Counted from the stretch's first letter, positions 15,297-25,156 are shown. The stretch is DNA of 35,932 nt from Candidatus Nomurabacteria bacterium RIFCSPHIGHO2_02_FULL_42_19 (GCA_001785615.1 MFUG01000007.1:1-35932), one strand, 5' to 3'. Numbers and translations: made by a program. Notes: generated from the sequence alone by a model not told the origin.

Positions 15297-17756
15297 ATGG
15301 CCAAGGATTCTGTAAAGTCAAGCGAGGAGAAAAAAGGGGACACTATCAATCCGGTTGACATTGTGACCGAGATGAAAGAATCGTACCTGGCTTACGCCAT
15401 GTCGGTTATTACTTCGCGCGCCTTGCCGGATGTGCGAGACGGGCTGAAGCCAGTGCATCGGAGAATTCTTTTTGCCATGCATGAAATGGGATTAACGGCT
15501 TCCGCGCGTTTCAGAAAGTCCGCGGCGGTAGTCGGAGACGTGCTCGGTAAGTACCATCCGCATGGCGACGTGGCTGTTTATGATTCTATGGTTGGCATGG
15601 CGCAGGAATTTTCCTATCGCTATCCTTTTATTTTAGGTCAAGGGAACTTCGGCTCGATAGACGGCGACAATGCGGCCGCCATGCGTTATACCGAAGCGAA
15701 AATGTCCAGAATTTCGAGCGAACTTCTGCGCGATTTAGAAAAAGAAACAGTGGATTTTCGCCCGAATTATGACCAAACCCGCAAAGAACCAACGGTCTTT
15801 CCTTCAGCTGTGCCGGCGCTCCTCTTGAACGGTACGCTCGGCATTGCAGTGGGCATGGCGACCAATATACCCTCGCACAATTTGGCGGAGGTTTTGGACG
15901 CGACAAATTATTTAATTGAAAATGATGACGCTACCACCGAGGACTTGATGCAATTTATCAAAGGCCCGGACTTTCCTACCGGCGGCATTGCCTACGGGTC
16001 AAAAGATATGTTGCACGCGTATTCATCGGGGCGGGGCGGAGTGGTCTGCCGAGGCGAAGCCGAAATAGTAGAAGATAAAAACGGCAACCCGCAGATTGTC
16101 ATCACTTCCATTCCTTTTCGGGTAAACAAGTCCAACTTAATAATGGCTATTGCCGAACTGGTGCAGGGAAAAAAGCTTGAGGGCATCAAGGGCTTACGCG
16201 ATGAATCCACCAAAGACATTCGGATTGTCATTGACCTTAAAAATTCAGCCCACCCGGAGAAAGTTCTTAACTATATTTACAAAAATACTCAACTTGAATC
16301 AAATTTCAATTTCAATATCGTGGCTCTGGTTGACGGAGTGCCGCAGACGCTCTCGCTCCAGTCCATTCTCACTGAATTTATTTCTCACCGCAGGGAAGTG
16401 GTAAAGAGGAGAAGCGCTTATGATCTCCGTCGAGCGGAAGAGCGGGAGCATATTCTGCTTGGCTTGAAGCGTGCGCTGGATAAAATAGATAAAGTAATCA
16501 GCGTTATCCGGGCCTCTAAAAATTCTCTGCTCGCCAAACTTGCTCTAATGAAAGAATTCAAATTCTCTGACTTGCAAGCGGCGGCCATTCTAGAAATGAA
16601 ACTAGCAAAGCTCGCAGGCCTGGAGAGAAAAGCCGTGGAGGACGAATTAGCCGAGAAGCAAAAGTTCATTGCGGACATGAAGGACCTATTAGCCAGCCCA
16701 AAAAAAATATTGAAGACCATCGCGGATGAACTGAAAGAAATTCGGGAGAAATATGCGGATGAACGTCGCACTAAGATAGTCAAAGGCGGGGTAAAAGAAA
16801 TCTCCGATGAAGACCTAGTGCCAGAAAAGGAGACAATGCTGGTCTTAACAGCCGGTGGCTATGTGAAATGCACCGATCCATCAGAGTACCGTGCGCAGAA
16901 GAGAGGGGGAGTCGGCGTGGTGGACCTAGAGACCAAAGAAGAGGACTTCGTAACCATGCTTATTTCCGGCTCTACCCACAGCAATTTGCTTTTCTTTACC
17001 AACCTCGGCAAGGTGTATCAAATGAAAATGTACGACATTCCGGAAGGACGCCGCGCCACTAAAGGCAAGTCCCTGATGAATTTCCTGGCCTTAGGGGCGG
17101 AGGAAAAAGTTACTTCTATTTTAGCCATGCCCAAGGAAAAAGATCAGTCCGCATCATCCTTGATGTTGGTAACCAAAAACGGGGTGGCTAAAAAAATGGG
17201 CAGTGCCAGCTTCAAAGACGTGCGCCGAAGCGGCATCATTGCCATTCGTTTGGATAAAGACGATAAACTTGCCTCTGCGCTTCTGGTAGAAAAGGGCGAT
17301 GAAGTTATGATTGCCACCGCCCTAGGGCAGTCCATTCGGTTCAAAGAGTCCGATGTTCGGGAAATGGGCAGAACAGCCGGCGGCGTGACCGGCATTCGGC
17401 TCGCTAAAGGGGATGAAGTAATCGGCGTGGATGTAGTCAAGAAAGAAAATACTGCGGGGGCATTTCTGACCATGAGCGCGAATGGTTTCGGCAAGAAAAC
17501 ATCTCTTAAGGAATATAAAGTTCAGAAACGCGGTGGCTCCGGCGTGAAGACCGCCAAGGTTACTTCCAAGACCGGCAAACTTATTGTGGCTAAGGCGCTC
17601 TCGGGGCAAGAGCAAGAACTAATTGCGATGTCCAAGAAAGGCCAGGTCATCCGTACTGCGCTCAAAGATATATCAAGCTTGGGCCGGCAGACACAAGGCG
17701 TGACAGTCATGCGCCTCCACTCTGGCGACGGCATCGCTTCGCTCGCCTGTATCTAA
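15297..17756 (+). CDS. gyrA: DNA gyrase subunit A
   Basis: [53 protein letters not shown], and C-terminal GyrA repeats. Confidence 0.97.
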   Translation: MAKDSVKSSEEKKGDTINPVDIVTEMKESYLAYAMSVITSRALPDVRDGLKPVHRRILFAMHEMGLTASARFRKSAAVVGDVLGKYHPHGDVAVYDSMVGMAQEFSYRYPFILGQGNFGSIDGDNAAAMRYTEAKMSRISSELLRDLEKETVDFRPNYDQTRKEPTVFPSAVPALLLNGTLGIAVGMATNIPSHNLAEVLDATNYLIENDDATTEDLMQFIKGPDFPTGGIAYGSKDMLHAYSSGRGGVVCRGEAEIVEDKNGNPQIVITSIPFRVNKSNLIMAIAELVQGKKLEGIKGLRDESTKDIRIVIDLKNSAHPEKVLNYIYKNTQLESNFNFNIVALVDGVPQTLSLQSILTEFISHRREVVKRRSAYDLRRAEEREHILLGLKRALDKIDKVISVIRASKNSLLAKLALMKEFKFSDLQAAAILEMKLAKLAGLERKAVEDELAEKQKFIADMKDLLASPKKILKTIADELKEIREKYADERRTKIVKGGVKEISDEDLVPEKETMLVLTAGGYVKCTDPSEYRAQKRGGVGVVDLETKEEDFVTMLISGSTHSNLLFFTNLGKVYQMKMYDIPEGRRATKGKSLMNFLALGAEEKVTSILAMPKEKDQSASSLMLVTKNGVAKKMGSASFKDVRRSGIIAIRLDKDDKLASALLVEKGDEVMIATALGQSIRFKESDVREMGRTAGGVTGIRLAKGDEVIGVDVVKKENTAGAFLTMSANGFGKKTSLKEYKVQKRGGSGVKTAKVTSKTGKLIVAKALSGQEQELIAMSKKGQVIRTALKDISSLGRQTQGVTVMRLHSGDGIASLACI

Positions 17757-17786
17757 AATTTGTTAATTTAATGCTACAATTAAAGC

Positions 17787-18302
17787 ATGTTTGCTAATCC
17801 AGTAAAAATTTTAAGAATGTTTGGACTGCAGGAAAACGCCGTGGTGGCGGACCTCGGAGCGGGAACCGGATTTTATGCTGTAGCGGCGGGCGAGATGGTG
17901 CCTAAAGGCAAGGTCTATGCAGTGGAAGTGCAGAAGGACTTTTTACCGACTATTAAAAACAAGGCCAGAGAGGCGGGCCTAAATAACGTAGAGGCCCTCT
18001 GGGGCGACGTTGAAAAAATTGGCGGCACTAAAATAGGGGATAATATTGTGGACGCGGTTATCGCCTCCAATATTTTTTTTCAAGTTGAAGATAAGGATAA
18101 ATTTATTGAGGAAACAAAAAGAATATTAAAGCCGGGCGGCCGGGTGCTTTTTATTGACTGGGTTCTATCCCCGGCGGTGCAACAGAAGGCAATCGTTCCC
18201 CAAAGTAAAGCGCGCGAGATGTTTGAGCGGAAGGGCTTTACTTACGAGAAAGATATTGAGGCGGGGGCGCATCATTATGGTATGATATTAAAGAAGACAT
18301 GA
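17787..18302 (+). CDS. class I SAM-dependent methyltransferase
   Basis: VVADLGAGTGFYAVAAGEMV, ILKPGGRVLFIDW. TACAAT 6 nt before ATG. Confidence 0.85.
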   Translation: MFANPVKILRMFGLQENAVVADLGAGTGFYAVAAGEMVPKGKVYAVEVQKDFLPTIKNKAREAGLNNVEALWGDVEKIGGTKIGDNIVDAVIASNIFFQVEDKDKFIEETKRILKPGGRVLFIDWVLSPAVQQKAIVPQSKAREMFERKGFTYEKDIEAGAHHYGMILKKT

Positions 18303-19582
18303 AAGACAATTTTCAAATTATCTTTTTAGTCGTATTTATTTTTGCCGCGATAGTTGGCATTTTGGTCTTTTCCGGGGCGATACCGCTCGGTGGCGACGAG
18401 GACGGACAGGGTATCGGTACTGTATTTCTATGGGGAACAGTAAAAAGTCAAACCATTATACCTCTACTTGAAGAGTTTAACGCTACCAATGAGAACTTTG
18501 TCGTTGCCTATGTAGAAAAAAATGAAGAAACCTTTGACCAAGATTTATTAGAGGCGCTAGCGACCGGACAGGGGCCGGACATGTTTTTCTTGCCGAATGA
18601 TTTAGCTTTTCATTACGCCAACAAGATTTTCACCATCCCCTACGATAGCTATCCCTTGGCCCCTTTCAAAAAGAATTTTGCCGGCGCCGGAGAAGTATTT
18701 CTAACCTCCCGGGGGATATTGGCCTTTCCGCTTACCATAGACCCATTGGTCCTGTACTATAACCGAAGCATCCTGGATGCCAATAATGTTGTCTTTCCCC
18801 CCACGGACTGGGATGAATTTACAAATCAGGTTTCACTTTTAACAAAAAAGGACGATTCAGATAAAATAACAAAAAGCGGAATAGCTCTGGGACACTTTTC
18901 CAATGTCACTCATGCCAAGGACATCCTGGCCACTCTCTTTATGCAGACGGGAGATCAAATTGTAGTTGAAAAGAACGGGTCCTTCATTTCCGTTTTGAAT
19001 AAAAATAATACTCTCTCCCCGGTCTTGCAATTTTATACCGACTTTGCCGACCCCCTGAAGACCGTTTATTCCTGGAATAAGTCATTTACTAACTCGCATG
19101 ATTTTTTCAGCACCAACAACTTGGCATTCTATTTTGGGTTTGCCAGCGAGCTCTCGTCTCTAGTTAATAAAAATCCTAACCAGAACTTTCAAGTAGCGCC
19201 GGTGCCGCAAATAAAGAATGCGCCTTTTAAGTTAACGGGGGCAAAGGTGACGGGCATCGCCCTCTCCTCTTTTTCCAAAAATTTTACCACCGCTTTTATC
19301 GCGGCCTCCCAAATGGCCACCGGGGACTTTGCAAAAAAGTTAGCGAATGTCCTGGGGGTGGCGCCGGCCCGCCGGGATTTATTGGCGCAAGTTCCAAAAG
19401 ACGCGTATTCTCCGACTTTTTACGCTTCCGCGCTTTATGCGAGGAGCTGGCTGGACCCATCGCCTGAAGACACCGACAATATTTTCCGCACAATGGTGGA
19501 CTCGGTTCTTTCCAACAACATGATTCCTATCAATGCAGTTAGGGATGCCGGCGCCAAGCTCAGTTTGTTATTACTTAGATAA
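18299..19582 (+). CDS. extracellular solute-binding protein (family 1-like)
   Basis: N-terminal TM; LWGTVKSQTIIPLLEEFNATNENFVVAYVEKNEETFDQDLLEALATGQGPDMFFLPND. ATGA overlap with the upstream gene. Confidence 0.8.
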   Translation: MKDNFQIIFLVVFIFAAIVGILVFSGAIPLGGDEDGQGIGTVFLWGTVKSQTIIPLLEEFNATNENFVVAYVEKNEETFDQDLLEALATGQGPDMFFLPNDLAFHYANKIFTIPYDSYPLAPFKKNFAGAGEVFLTSRGILAFPLTIDPLVLYYNRSILDANNVVFPPTDWDEFTNQVSLLTKKDDSDKITKSGIALGHFSNVTHAKDILATLFMQTGDQIVVEKNGSFISVLNKNNTLSPVLQFYTDFADPLKTVYSWNKSFTNSHDFFSTNNLAFYFGFASELSSLVNKNPNQNFQVAPVPQIKNAPFKLTGAKVTGIALSSFSKNFTTAFIAASQMATGDFAKKLANVLGVAPARRDLLAQVPKDAYSPTFYASALYARSWLDPSPEDTDNIFRTMVDSVLSNNMIPINAVRDAGAKLSLLLLR

Positions 19583-19604
19583 ATTTCCGCCAGAGGCGGA
19601 CAAT

Positions 19605-20039
19605 ATGAAAAAAACAACAAAATTTCTAATCTTTCTTTTCATTCTAGCGATGCTGATGATGCCTGTTTTATCTTTTGCCCAACCTCAAGCCGTTCCGCTG
19701 TCCGGCTCCTTGATTCCCTGTGGCACATCTCTTAATCCAGCTATCGGTTCGCGCGCCAGCGATCACCCCTGTAAATTTGAGGATTTTATAACCCTTATAA
19801 ATAATGTAATTAAATTTGCTCTTTTTTATCTGGCCTTACCCATTGCCGCTATCATGTTCGCCTATGCCGGATTCAAGCTTGTTACTTCTGGGGGAAGTAC
19901 GGAGGCCAGAAGTAGCGCGAAAAATATCTTTACCAATGCCGCCATCGGCCTGGTTCTGGCCGCTGGCGCCTGGCTTATAGTGAAGACCCTTTTATCAATT
20001 TTAAGCTCTCCTGGGGCTTGGACTTGGATTGGTTTTTAA
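19605..20039 (+). CDS. VirB2/TrbC-like pilin-family membrane protein
   Basis: Signal peptide plus two TMs; YAGFKLVTSGGSTEARSSAKNIFTNAAIGLVLAAGAWLIV. Confidence 0.75.
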   Translation: MKKTTKFLIFLFILAMLMMPVLSFAQPQAVPLSGSLIPCGTSLNPAIGSRASDHPCKFEDFITLINNVIKFALFYLALPIAAIMFAYAGFKLVTSGGSTEARSSAKNIFTNAAIGLVLAAGAWLIVKTLLSILSSPGAWTWIGF

Positions 20040-20059
20040 GATGAGGTATAATTAATACA

Positions 20060-20437
20060 ATGAAATTTATAAAAAAATACGCATACGGATTGATTTTGAC
20101 AACTTTTATTGTATTTTTGCCAGCATTTTCTTTAGGGCAAACAAATGTTCCAGCGCCGTGCGTTCCAACTGGCGGTACAATCTGTAACCCCATCAACTCT
20201 AACACCATCAATGATTTCATCAGGGTCATTTTGGAAGGCGTAATAAAAATCGGCATACCAGTCGTGGCCTTGGCCATAATCTACTGCGGTTTTCTTTTTG
20301 TAAAAGCCAGAGGCAATGCTGAAGAATTAAGCAAAGCCAAAGACGCCCTGCTTTATACCGTTATTGGCGCAGCCGTCCTTCTGGGGTCGTGGGCTCTGGC
20401 CAAGCTTATATCGGAAACCGTGCTCTCACTAAAATAA
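20060..20437 (+). CDS. VirB2/TrbC-like pilin-family membrane protein
   Basis: Paralog: YCGFLFVKARGNAEELSKAKDALLYTVIGAAVLLGSWALAK. TATAAT 7 nt before ATG. Confidence 0.75.
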   Translation: MKFIKKYAYGLILTTFIVFLPAFSLGQTNVPAPCVPTGGTICNPINSNTINDFIRVILEGVIKIGIPVVALAIIYCGFLFVKARGNAEELSKAKDALLYTVIGAAVLLGSWALAKLISETVLSLK

Positions 20438-20447
20438 TTAATTTTTT

Positions 20448-20840
20448 ATGAAAAAACACATAAAATACATTTTGCTTCCAACTCTCTCATTAACAGCAGT
20501 TCTACCTCTTTTCGCTTCCGCCCAAGGTTTCTTCGGCCCATGTTTCGGATTTAGAGGAATTGACCTTCTACTTTGCAGAATAAGTTATCTTCTTAACTCT
20601 GTTCTCCCGATCCTCTTAGCTTTAGGAGTAGTGTATTTTGTCTGGGGAGTAGTACAATACGTCATAGGGGACAGCGAGGAAGTAAAAGAAAAAGGTAAAA
20701 ACCATATTATCTACGGCATCATCGGTTTAGTTGTCATTATTGGCCTTTGGGGGCTAGTGTATATCGTCGCTAATACTTTCGGCTTAGGAGGTGAACCCGC
20801 CCCTACTTCTTATCAGCTCAGGACTTTGTTGCCTTATTAA
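20448..20840 (+). CDS. VirB2/TrbC-like pilin-family membrane protein
   Basis: Paralog: GVVYFVWGVVQYVIGDSEEVKEKGKNHIIYGIIGLVVIIGLWGLVYIV. Confidence 0.75.
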   Translation: MKKHIKYILLPTLSLTAVLPLFASAQGFFGPCFGFRGIDLLLCRISYLLNSVLPILLALGVVYFVWGVVQYVIGDSEEVKEKGKNHIIYGIIGLVVIIGLWGLVYIVANTFGLGGEPAPTSYQLRTLLPY

Positions 20841-20865
20841 TTTTATTATAATTAACTTTTTAAAA

Positions 20866-21549
20866 ATGAAAAAACAAATAAAACTATTAGCAAAATTTAT
20901 TCCAATACTATTTTTCATAACTTTTACCCCCTTGCTTACTTTTGCTCAAGGGGCAGTTAATTCAACTAATGCATCTGATATTATAACAAAAATAAGTAAT
21001 CTTCTTGGCGCAGTTCTACCCGTCCTGGTCGCTTTAGGAGTTATCTACTTCGTTTGGGGAGTGGTGCAGTATTTTATAAGAGATAGTGAAGAGGCGAAGG
21101 AAAAAGGAAAAGATCGCATTATTTATGGCATCATCGGTTTGGCTGTAATAATTAGTATTTGGGGGCTTGTATATATTGTCACTGGTACACTAGGTATAGG
21201 TGAGGAGAGTGCTCCAACCAACATTACCAATCTAGTAAATACACCAACAGGTAGCTCTGCTTGCTCCCTCAATCCAAAATTGCAAGGTTTGATGGATTAC
21301 GCTACCTGTATTATCGGTAAGTCGGTAATACCGCTAATCTTTGCCATAGCTACAGTTATGTTTATATGGGGAGCGGTAAATTTCTTTATAATTAATGCCA
21401 ATGAAGAAGAAAAGAGGGCTCAAGGTAAGCAGTTCATGCTCTGGGGTATTATCGCCTTAGCTGTAATGATAAGCGTCTGGGGCTTGGTAAAGATCGTTGG
21501 GGGGACATTTAACCTCGATACAAACTTCCTTCCCCAGGTTAAGCCGTAA
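20866..21549 (+). CDS. double-domain VirB2/TrbC-like pilin-family protein
   Basis: Two pilin-like units in one ORF: GVIYFVWGVVQYFIRDSEEAKEKGKDRIIYGIIG and TVMFIWGAVNFFIINANEEEKRAQGKQFMLWGIIA. Confidence 0.75.
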   Translation: MKKQIKLLAKFIPILFFITFTPLLTFAQGAVNSTNASDIITKISNLLGAVLPVLVALGVIYFVWGVVQYFIRDSEEAKEKGKDRIIYGIIGLAVIISIWGLVYIVTGTLGIGEESAPTNITNLVNTPTGSSACSLNPKLQGLMDYATCIIGKSVIPLIFAIATVMFIWGAVNFFIINANEEEKRAQGKQFMLWGIIALAVMISVWGLVKIVGGTFNLDTNFLPQVKP

Positions 21550-21672
21550 TTGACCTTGCTTTTAGTTATCCTATGGTATAATTGGGGGCTGGTTCTTTTA
21601 TGGTATTATTAGATCGGTTATTAGTTTAATTATTATAAGGTCGTTTTAATTATTAGCGTTTAGCAGTAAATT

Positions 21673-22065
21673 ATGAAAAAGAAATTAATGATATTGTCGG
21701 GTTTTATTTTAGGCGCTGCGCCTTTGGTCGTATTGGCTCAGTCCCAAACTACGGGTACTTTCGTTGGTTGTAGCGGTGTTGCCTTAGGAACCATCGAAGG
21801 TATGTTGTGTAAGATTGGTGATATTCTAAACCTAGTTACTCCAATTTTGATCGTTTTGGGAGTTATTTACTTTGTCTGGGGAGTTATCACTTACGTTATT
21901 GGTAGTGATGAGGAGGCAAAGAAGGCCGGCAGAGACCGCATGATTTTCGGGATAATCGGCTTGGCCGTTATCATCGGCTTGTGGGGGCTTGTTAAAATGG
22001 TAACCAACACCCTTGGTATTAATACCGGGGTTCAAAACATTACCTATCCAACCATCCCTTACTAG
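21673..22065 (+). CDS. VirB2/TrbC-like pilin-family membrane protein
   Basis: Paralog: GVIYFVWGVITYVIGSDEEAKKAGRDRMIFGIIGLAVIIGLWGLVKMV. Confidence 0.75.
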   Translation: MKKKLMILSGFILGAAPLVVLAQSQTTGTFVGCSGVALGTIEGMLCKIGDILNLVTPILIVLGVIYFVWGVITYVIGSDEEAKKAGRDRMIFGIIGLAVIIGLWGLVKMVTNTLGINTGVQNITYPTIPY

Positions 22066-22095
22066 TCCTTGAGGGAAGTATTTGCTAAGTAAAAC

Positions 22096-22422
22096 ATGCA
22101 ATTTTTTGCTACCCCAGCTCATGCGAGTTTGAACTCTTTTATCGCGAGCGTAAACAGTTCTATAGTAAACCCGCTCATAACCTTACTCTTTGCTTTGGCT
22201 GTTGTTTTTTTTCTTTTCGGGGTCTTTCAGTTTATTTACAACCAGGAAAATGAAGAAAAGAGAACAGCCGGTAAAATGCATATGCTCTGGGGAGTCGTTG
22301 GCATTGCTATCATGATGGGAGTGTTCATGATTCTCAATCTTATTCTCAATACATTCAATATTACGGATATAAGTGTAGATCCTCAAGGAAATACAAACGT
22401 CCAATTAACTCCTTATCCGTAG
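22096..22422 (+). CDS. VirB2/TrbC-like pilin-family membrane protein
   Basis: Paralog: VVFFLFGVFQFIYNQENEEKRTAGKMHMLWGVVGIAIMMGVFMILN. Confidence 0.7.
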   Translation: MQFFATPAHASLNSFIASVNSSIVNPLITLLFALAVVFFLFGVFQFIYNQENEEKRTAGKMHMLWGVVGIAIMMGVFMILNLILNTFNITDISVDPQGNTNVQLTPYP

Positions 22423-22433
22423 TAAAAAAGTGA

Positions 22434-22463
22434 AAGGGCGGGCTCCGTGGAGACCGCCCTTTT
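22434..22463. terminator. bidirectional intrinsic terminator between convergent genes
   Basis: aaagggcgggctccgtggagaccgcccttt. Confidence 0.8.
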
Positions 22464-22527
22464 GCGTTGCGCGTGGGCCAGCGCGCGATCTACGGCCCTT
22501 CACCTCCTTCGGTGAAAAAAGAACAAC

Positions 22528-23433
22528 TTACTTACACGTCCCTTCGCCTCGTTCCAGCCGGTAGAGGCGAAAGGAAACCACCTTTCCGGGATCCTTCGGG
22601 TCGGTGAAGACCTTCGGACCCAGGCCCCGGGGCGTGGGTGCCTGCTGGCACTTTTCCCCGGGTTGGTGGATGTACTCCTGCCCGTCCGCATACTTGATGC
22701 GGATGGGTACGTTGGCTTCGAGGTTGAACTCGTAGTCAACGGACAAAGCCACCGGCGTCGTCGCGTTGATTAGACGCGGCGGCGAGACGACTTCCTGCGC
22801 GACGGCTCGGCCGACGACAGGTGAGTAGACGACGTTGGGAGGGGGTGGTGGGGCGGGTTTACCAAACATAAACGCCCACGCTCCCTTGGCGGAGGTACCT
22901 ACCACTCCGTTGTCGACGAGAGTGGTACTAATCGTGTCCCGATTCGGCCAAGTGCCGACATATTTCGGGAATGCGATCTGAATGCTTAAGATCGCAAGGG
23001 ACACCACGAAAATTGTCCCCACAATTCTGCGCTCTTTTCCGTTTGCCCAAGCGACCGCGAGGCCACCGGCAACGAAAGCGAAGCACACCTCCCACAGAAT
23101 CACCGACGAAACGTCGTGGCCGACGAGAATGCTGTAAGCACCCCCCGAGTCATCAACATTTCCGTAGGTGTCCGCTGGATAGAGCCCGAGCGTCTTCGCC
23201 GCCAAAAACCGCAAGGCGAGGAAGATGATGATTCCCATGGCCACATTGGCCGTGAGTCTCATTCCTCTCCACGCAATCGCCACACCACTTCCGAGTTCGG
23301 TGAAGACGATTTGCGTGACGTAGATGATTCCCAGCGCGACGAACGTAGTGAGGAAGGGGATTCCTACCCCCACTTTGAGTAGTATCGCGAGCAGGACACT
23401 CGCGACTGTAGCGCGGATCCAGTTTGGATTCAT
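22528..23433 (-). CDS. GC-rich multi-TM membrane protein, unknown function
   Basis: 301 aa, about five hydrophobic segments in the N-terminal half; SD AGGAGA before ATG. Confidence 0.75.
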   Translation of the reverse strand: MNPNWIRATVASVLLAILLKVGVGIPFLTTFVALGIIYVTQIVFTELGSGVAIAWRGMRLTANVAMGIIIFLALRFLAAKTLGLYPADTYGNVDDSGGAYSILVGHDVSSVILWEVCFAFVAGGLAVAWANGKERRIVGTIFVVSLAILSIQIAFPKYVGTWPNRDTISTTLVDNGVVGTSAKGAWAFMFGKPAPPPPPNVVYSPVVGRAVAQEVVSPPRLINATTPVALSVDYEFNLEANVPIRIKYADGQEYIHQPGEKCQQAPTPRGLGPKVFTDPKDPGKVVSFRLYRLERGEGTCK

Positions 23434-23442
23434 TATTCTCTC

Positions 23443-24180
23443 CTACACTCCGCGGCGACGCGCGAAGAAATGTGTAATTACCTCTGCCGTGAGCTCCGAA
23501 AGGAACTCTACGACGATCCAGATTCCCATGCCACCGGGGCGACCGTGATGTTGCCCCTGGTGTTCCGGATTCTCTGGCTGTCCGTGTTGCTGTCGTCTTC
23601 CACCAGCCGCTGGTTGATGTCCCTGCTGCTGGGGTGCTGCCGCTTGATGTTGCGGCCGCTCCCTTTCCCTCCACCTCCGAATAAAGGATGCTCCCGCCCG
23701 AACGGCGTGAGACGCTTCATCCCAAAAAGCGATCCAGAAGTAGCCGAAGGTGAGAAGGAAGTACACGAGCGTTGCCTTCCACCAGAACCAAGTCCCGGTT
23801 GCCCAGGGCAGTGGTTTGGTGGGGACAGTTGCCGTCGGCGCGTTCTTGCCTTCCCACAGGTGGCTGAGCACATTACTCATCCACCCGCGTTGTTTTGCAG
23901 TAGGGAAGTTCTCGGGCAGCAAGAGTGCCGGCCCGAAGTTGAAACACGCAATCACCAATGTGACTGCAAACATTCCAACCCCCACGAAGAAGTAGGTATT
24001 GTTGTCGCGGAGGTAGTCCTCCCAATCGGCGTGGTTGAACCACGCCGTCAGACGAATCGCCCCGAACCCAACAACCGCGTAAACGAACGTGAGCGCGATG
24101 AACCCCAGCCAGAACGATCCCCACGAGAGATACACGATCCCCGCGAGAATCGCAACGACGATTCCGATTAAAAGGCGCAC
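23443..24180 (-). CDS. GC-rich multi-TM membrane protein with Q/H/P-rich linker
   Basis: 245 aa; GTG start with GAGGA SD; low-complexity RPQHQAAAPQQQGHQPAAGGRRQQHGQPENPEHQGQHHGRPGG. Confidence 0.7.
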   Translation of the reverse strand: MRLLIGIVVAILAGIVYLSWGSFWLGFIALTFVYAVVGFGAIRLTAWFNHADWEDYLRDNNTYFFVGVGMFAVTLVIACFNFGPALLLPENFPTAKQRGWMSNVLSHLWEGKNAPTATVPTKPLPWATGTWFWWKATLVYFLLTFGYFWIAFWDEASHAVRAGASFIRRWRERERPQHQAAAPQQQGHQPAAGGRRQQHGQPENPEHQGQHHGRPGGMGIWIVVEFLSELTAEVITHFFARRRGV

Positions 24181-24268
24181 TTGCGTCCTCGTTTCTGCGC
24201 CGCCACGGCGCTTTTCTTAAGTTGACGAATAACCCAGAACTTGTATATATTGTATCACAATTAAACGC

Positions 24269-24296
24269 AAAAGTCAACCCCTAGGGGCTGACTTTT
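24269..24296 (-). promoter_or_regulatory. palindrome overlapping the -35 of the GC-rich operon; also terminator-like for the upstream gene
   Basis: aaaagtcaacccctaggggctgactttt. The minus strand reads TTGACT-17-TACAAT from within its arm. Confidence 0.6.
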
Positions 24297-24325
24297 GGCT
24301 TAGATTATAATGCTTTTTGGACGTT

Positions 24326-25036
24326 TTAAGATTGTTTCAACGGAGTAGCGTGATATTTATCTTCCAGTCCGAAGAACTTTCTCGCTAGGATGATTATTAT
24401 TAGAATAAATATCGCTAGAATAAGCCACTGAATCAAGCCAGAAGGCATGAAGGTATCTGTTCCGAAAATCGCATTAGCCGTAAGGTCGCTAAAGTCCTCC
24501 GTGGGTTTAGCTGTTTTAGTAGTACTAGGTTTGTTGGTTGATGCGCCCGCCACACTTCCGGCGGTAGAAACAGTACGAACTATAGCTAATTCATTTCTAA
24601 TATTCAGAACATAGCCATTCGAAAGTCCTCCACCTGGGCCCGGATTATCTACTGTCACTACGTAACTGCCCAAAAACGAGGTATCCGTATCAATCAATTC
24701 AAACTCAATCCTGTTCTCGTTGAAAAAAGTCGTAGTTCGGTCAGAGCCATTCAATTTAGCCACCGCGCCATAAACGAAGTTTTGTCCGTTAACAACTATA
24801 CTGGTCCGGCCTGAACCCAAAACGACCGGATTAGGATTAAGTGAATCAATAATCGGCCTGTCGTTATAGACAGTTGGTTTGCTATTACTAGAGCTTAATT
24901 TTGTACGAAGCTGGTAACCAGTATCATAAGCGTTCGTCTCTACTGGTATAGTTATCAGTCCGAAAGTCAAAATAACCAATATTGACAAACTCAAAATTAG
25001 GCCGTTTCTTATTCTTTTGTTGATTATATTACTCAT
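24326..25036 (-). CDS. IPT/TIG-like surface protein with N- and C-terminal TM segments
   Basis: PIIDSLNPNPVVLGSGRTSIVVNGQNFVYGAVAKLNGSDR is TIG-like. Promoter TTGACT-17-TATACT-6-ATG. Confidence 0.7.
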   Translation of the reverse strand: MSNIINKRIRNGLILSLSILVILTFGLITIPVETNAYDTGYQLRTKLSSSNSKPTVYNDRPIIDSLNPNPVVLGSGRTSIVVNGQNFVYGAVAKLNGSDRTTTFFNENRIEFELIDTDTSFLGSYVVTVDNPGPGGGLSNGYVLNIRNELAIVRTVSTAGSVAGASTNKPSTTKTAKPTEDFSDLTANAIFGTDTFMPSGLIQWLILAIFILIIIILARKFFGLEDKYHATPLKQS

Positions 25037-25075
25037 ATTAATAGTATAGCATATTGCGGTATAAAAGTCAAGTGG

Positions 25076-25156
25076 TGGGCGAGGGGAGAGTCGAACTCCC
25101 ACCCCTTGCGGGACTAGTTCCTAAGACTAGCGCGGCTACCGTTACGCCACTCGCCC
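25076..25156 (-). tRNA. tRNA-Leu(TAG)
   Basis: Class II cloverleaf; anticodon loop ctTAGga; long variable arm cccgcaagggg. Confidence 0.93.

Noticed and set aside
15297-17756. Alternative genetic code (UGA reassigned)
   Set aside because: Long housekeeping ORFs (gyrA, secA, clpB) run full length under the standard bacterial code.
22971-24171. Long plus-strand ORFs opposite 22528-24180 (up to 233 aa)
   Set aside because: Arg/Pro/Ser-rich frames typical of antisense in GC-rich coding DNA. The minus-strand frames have TM segments and SD/promoter support.
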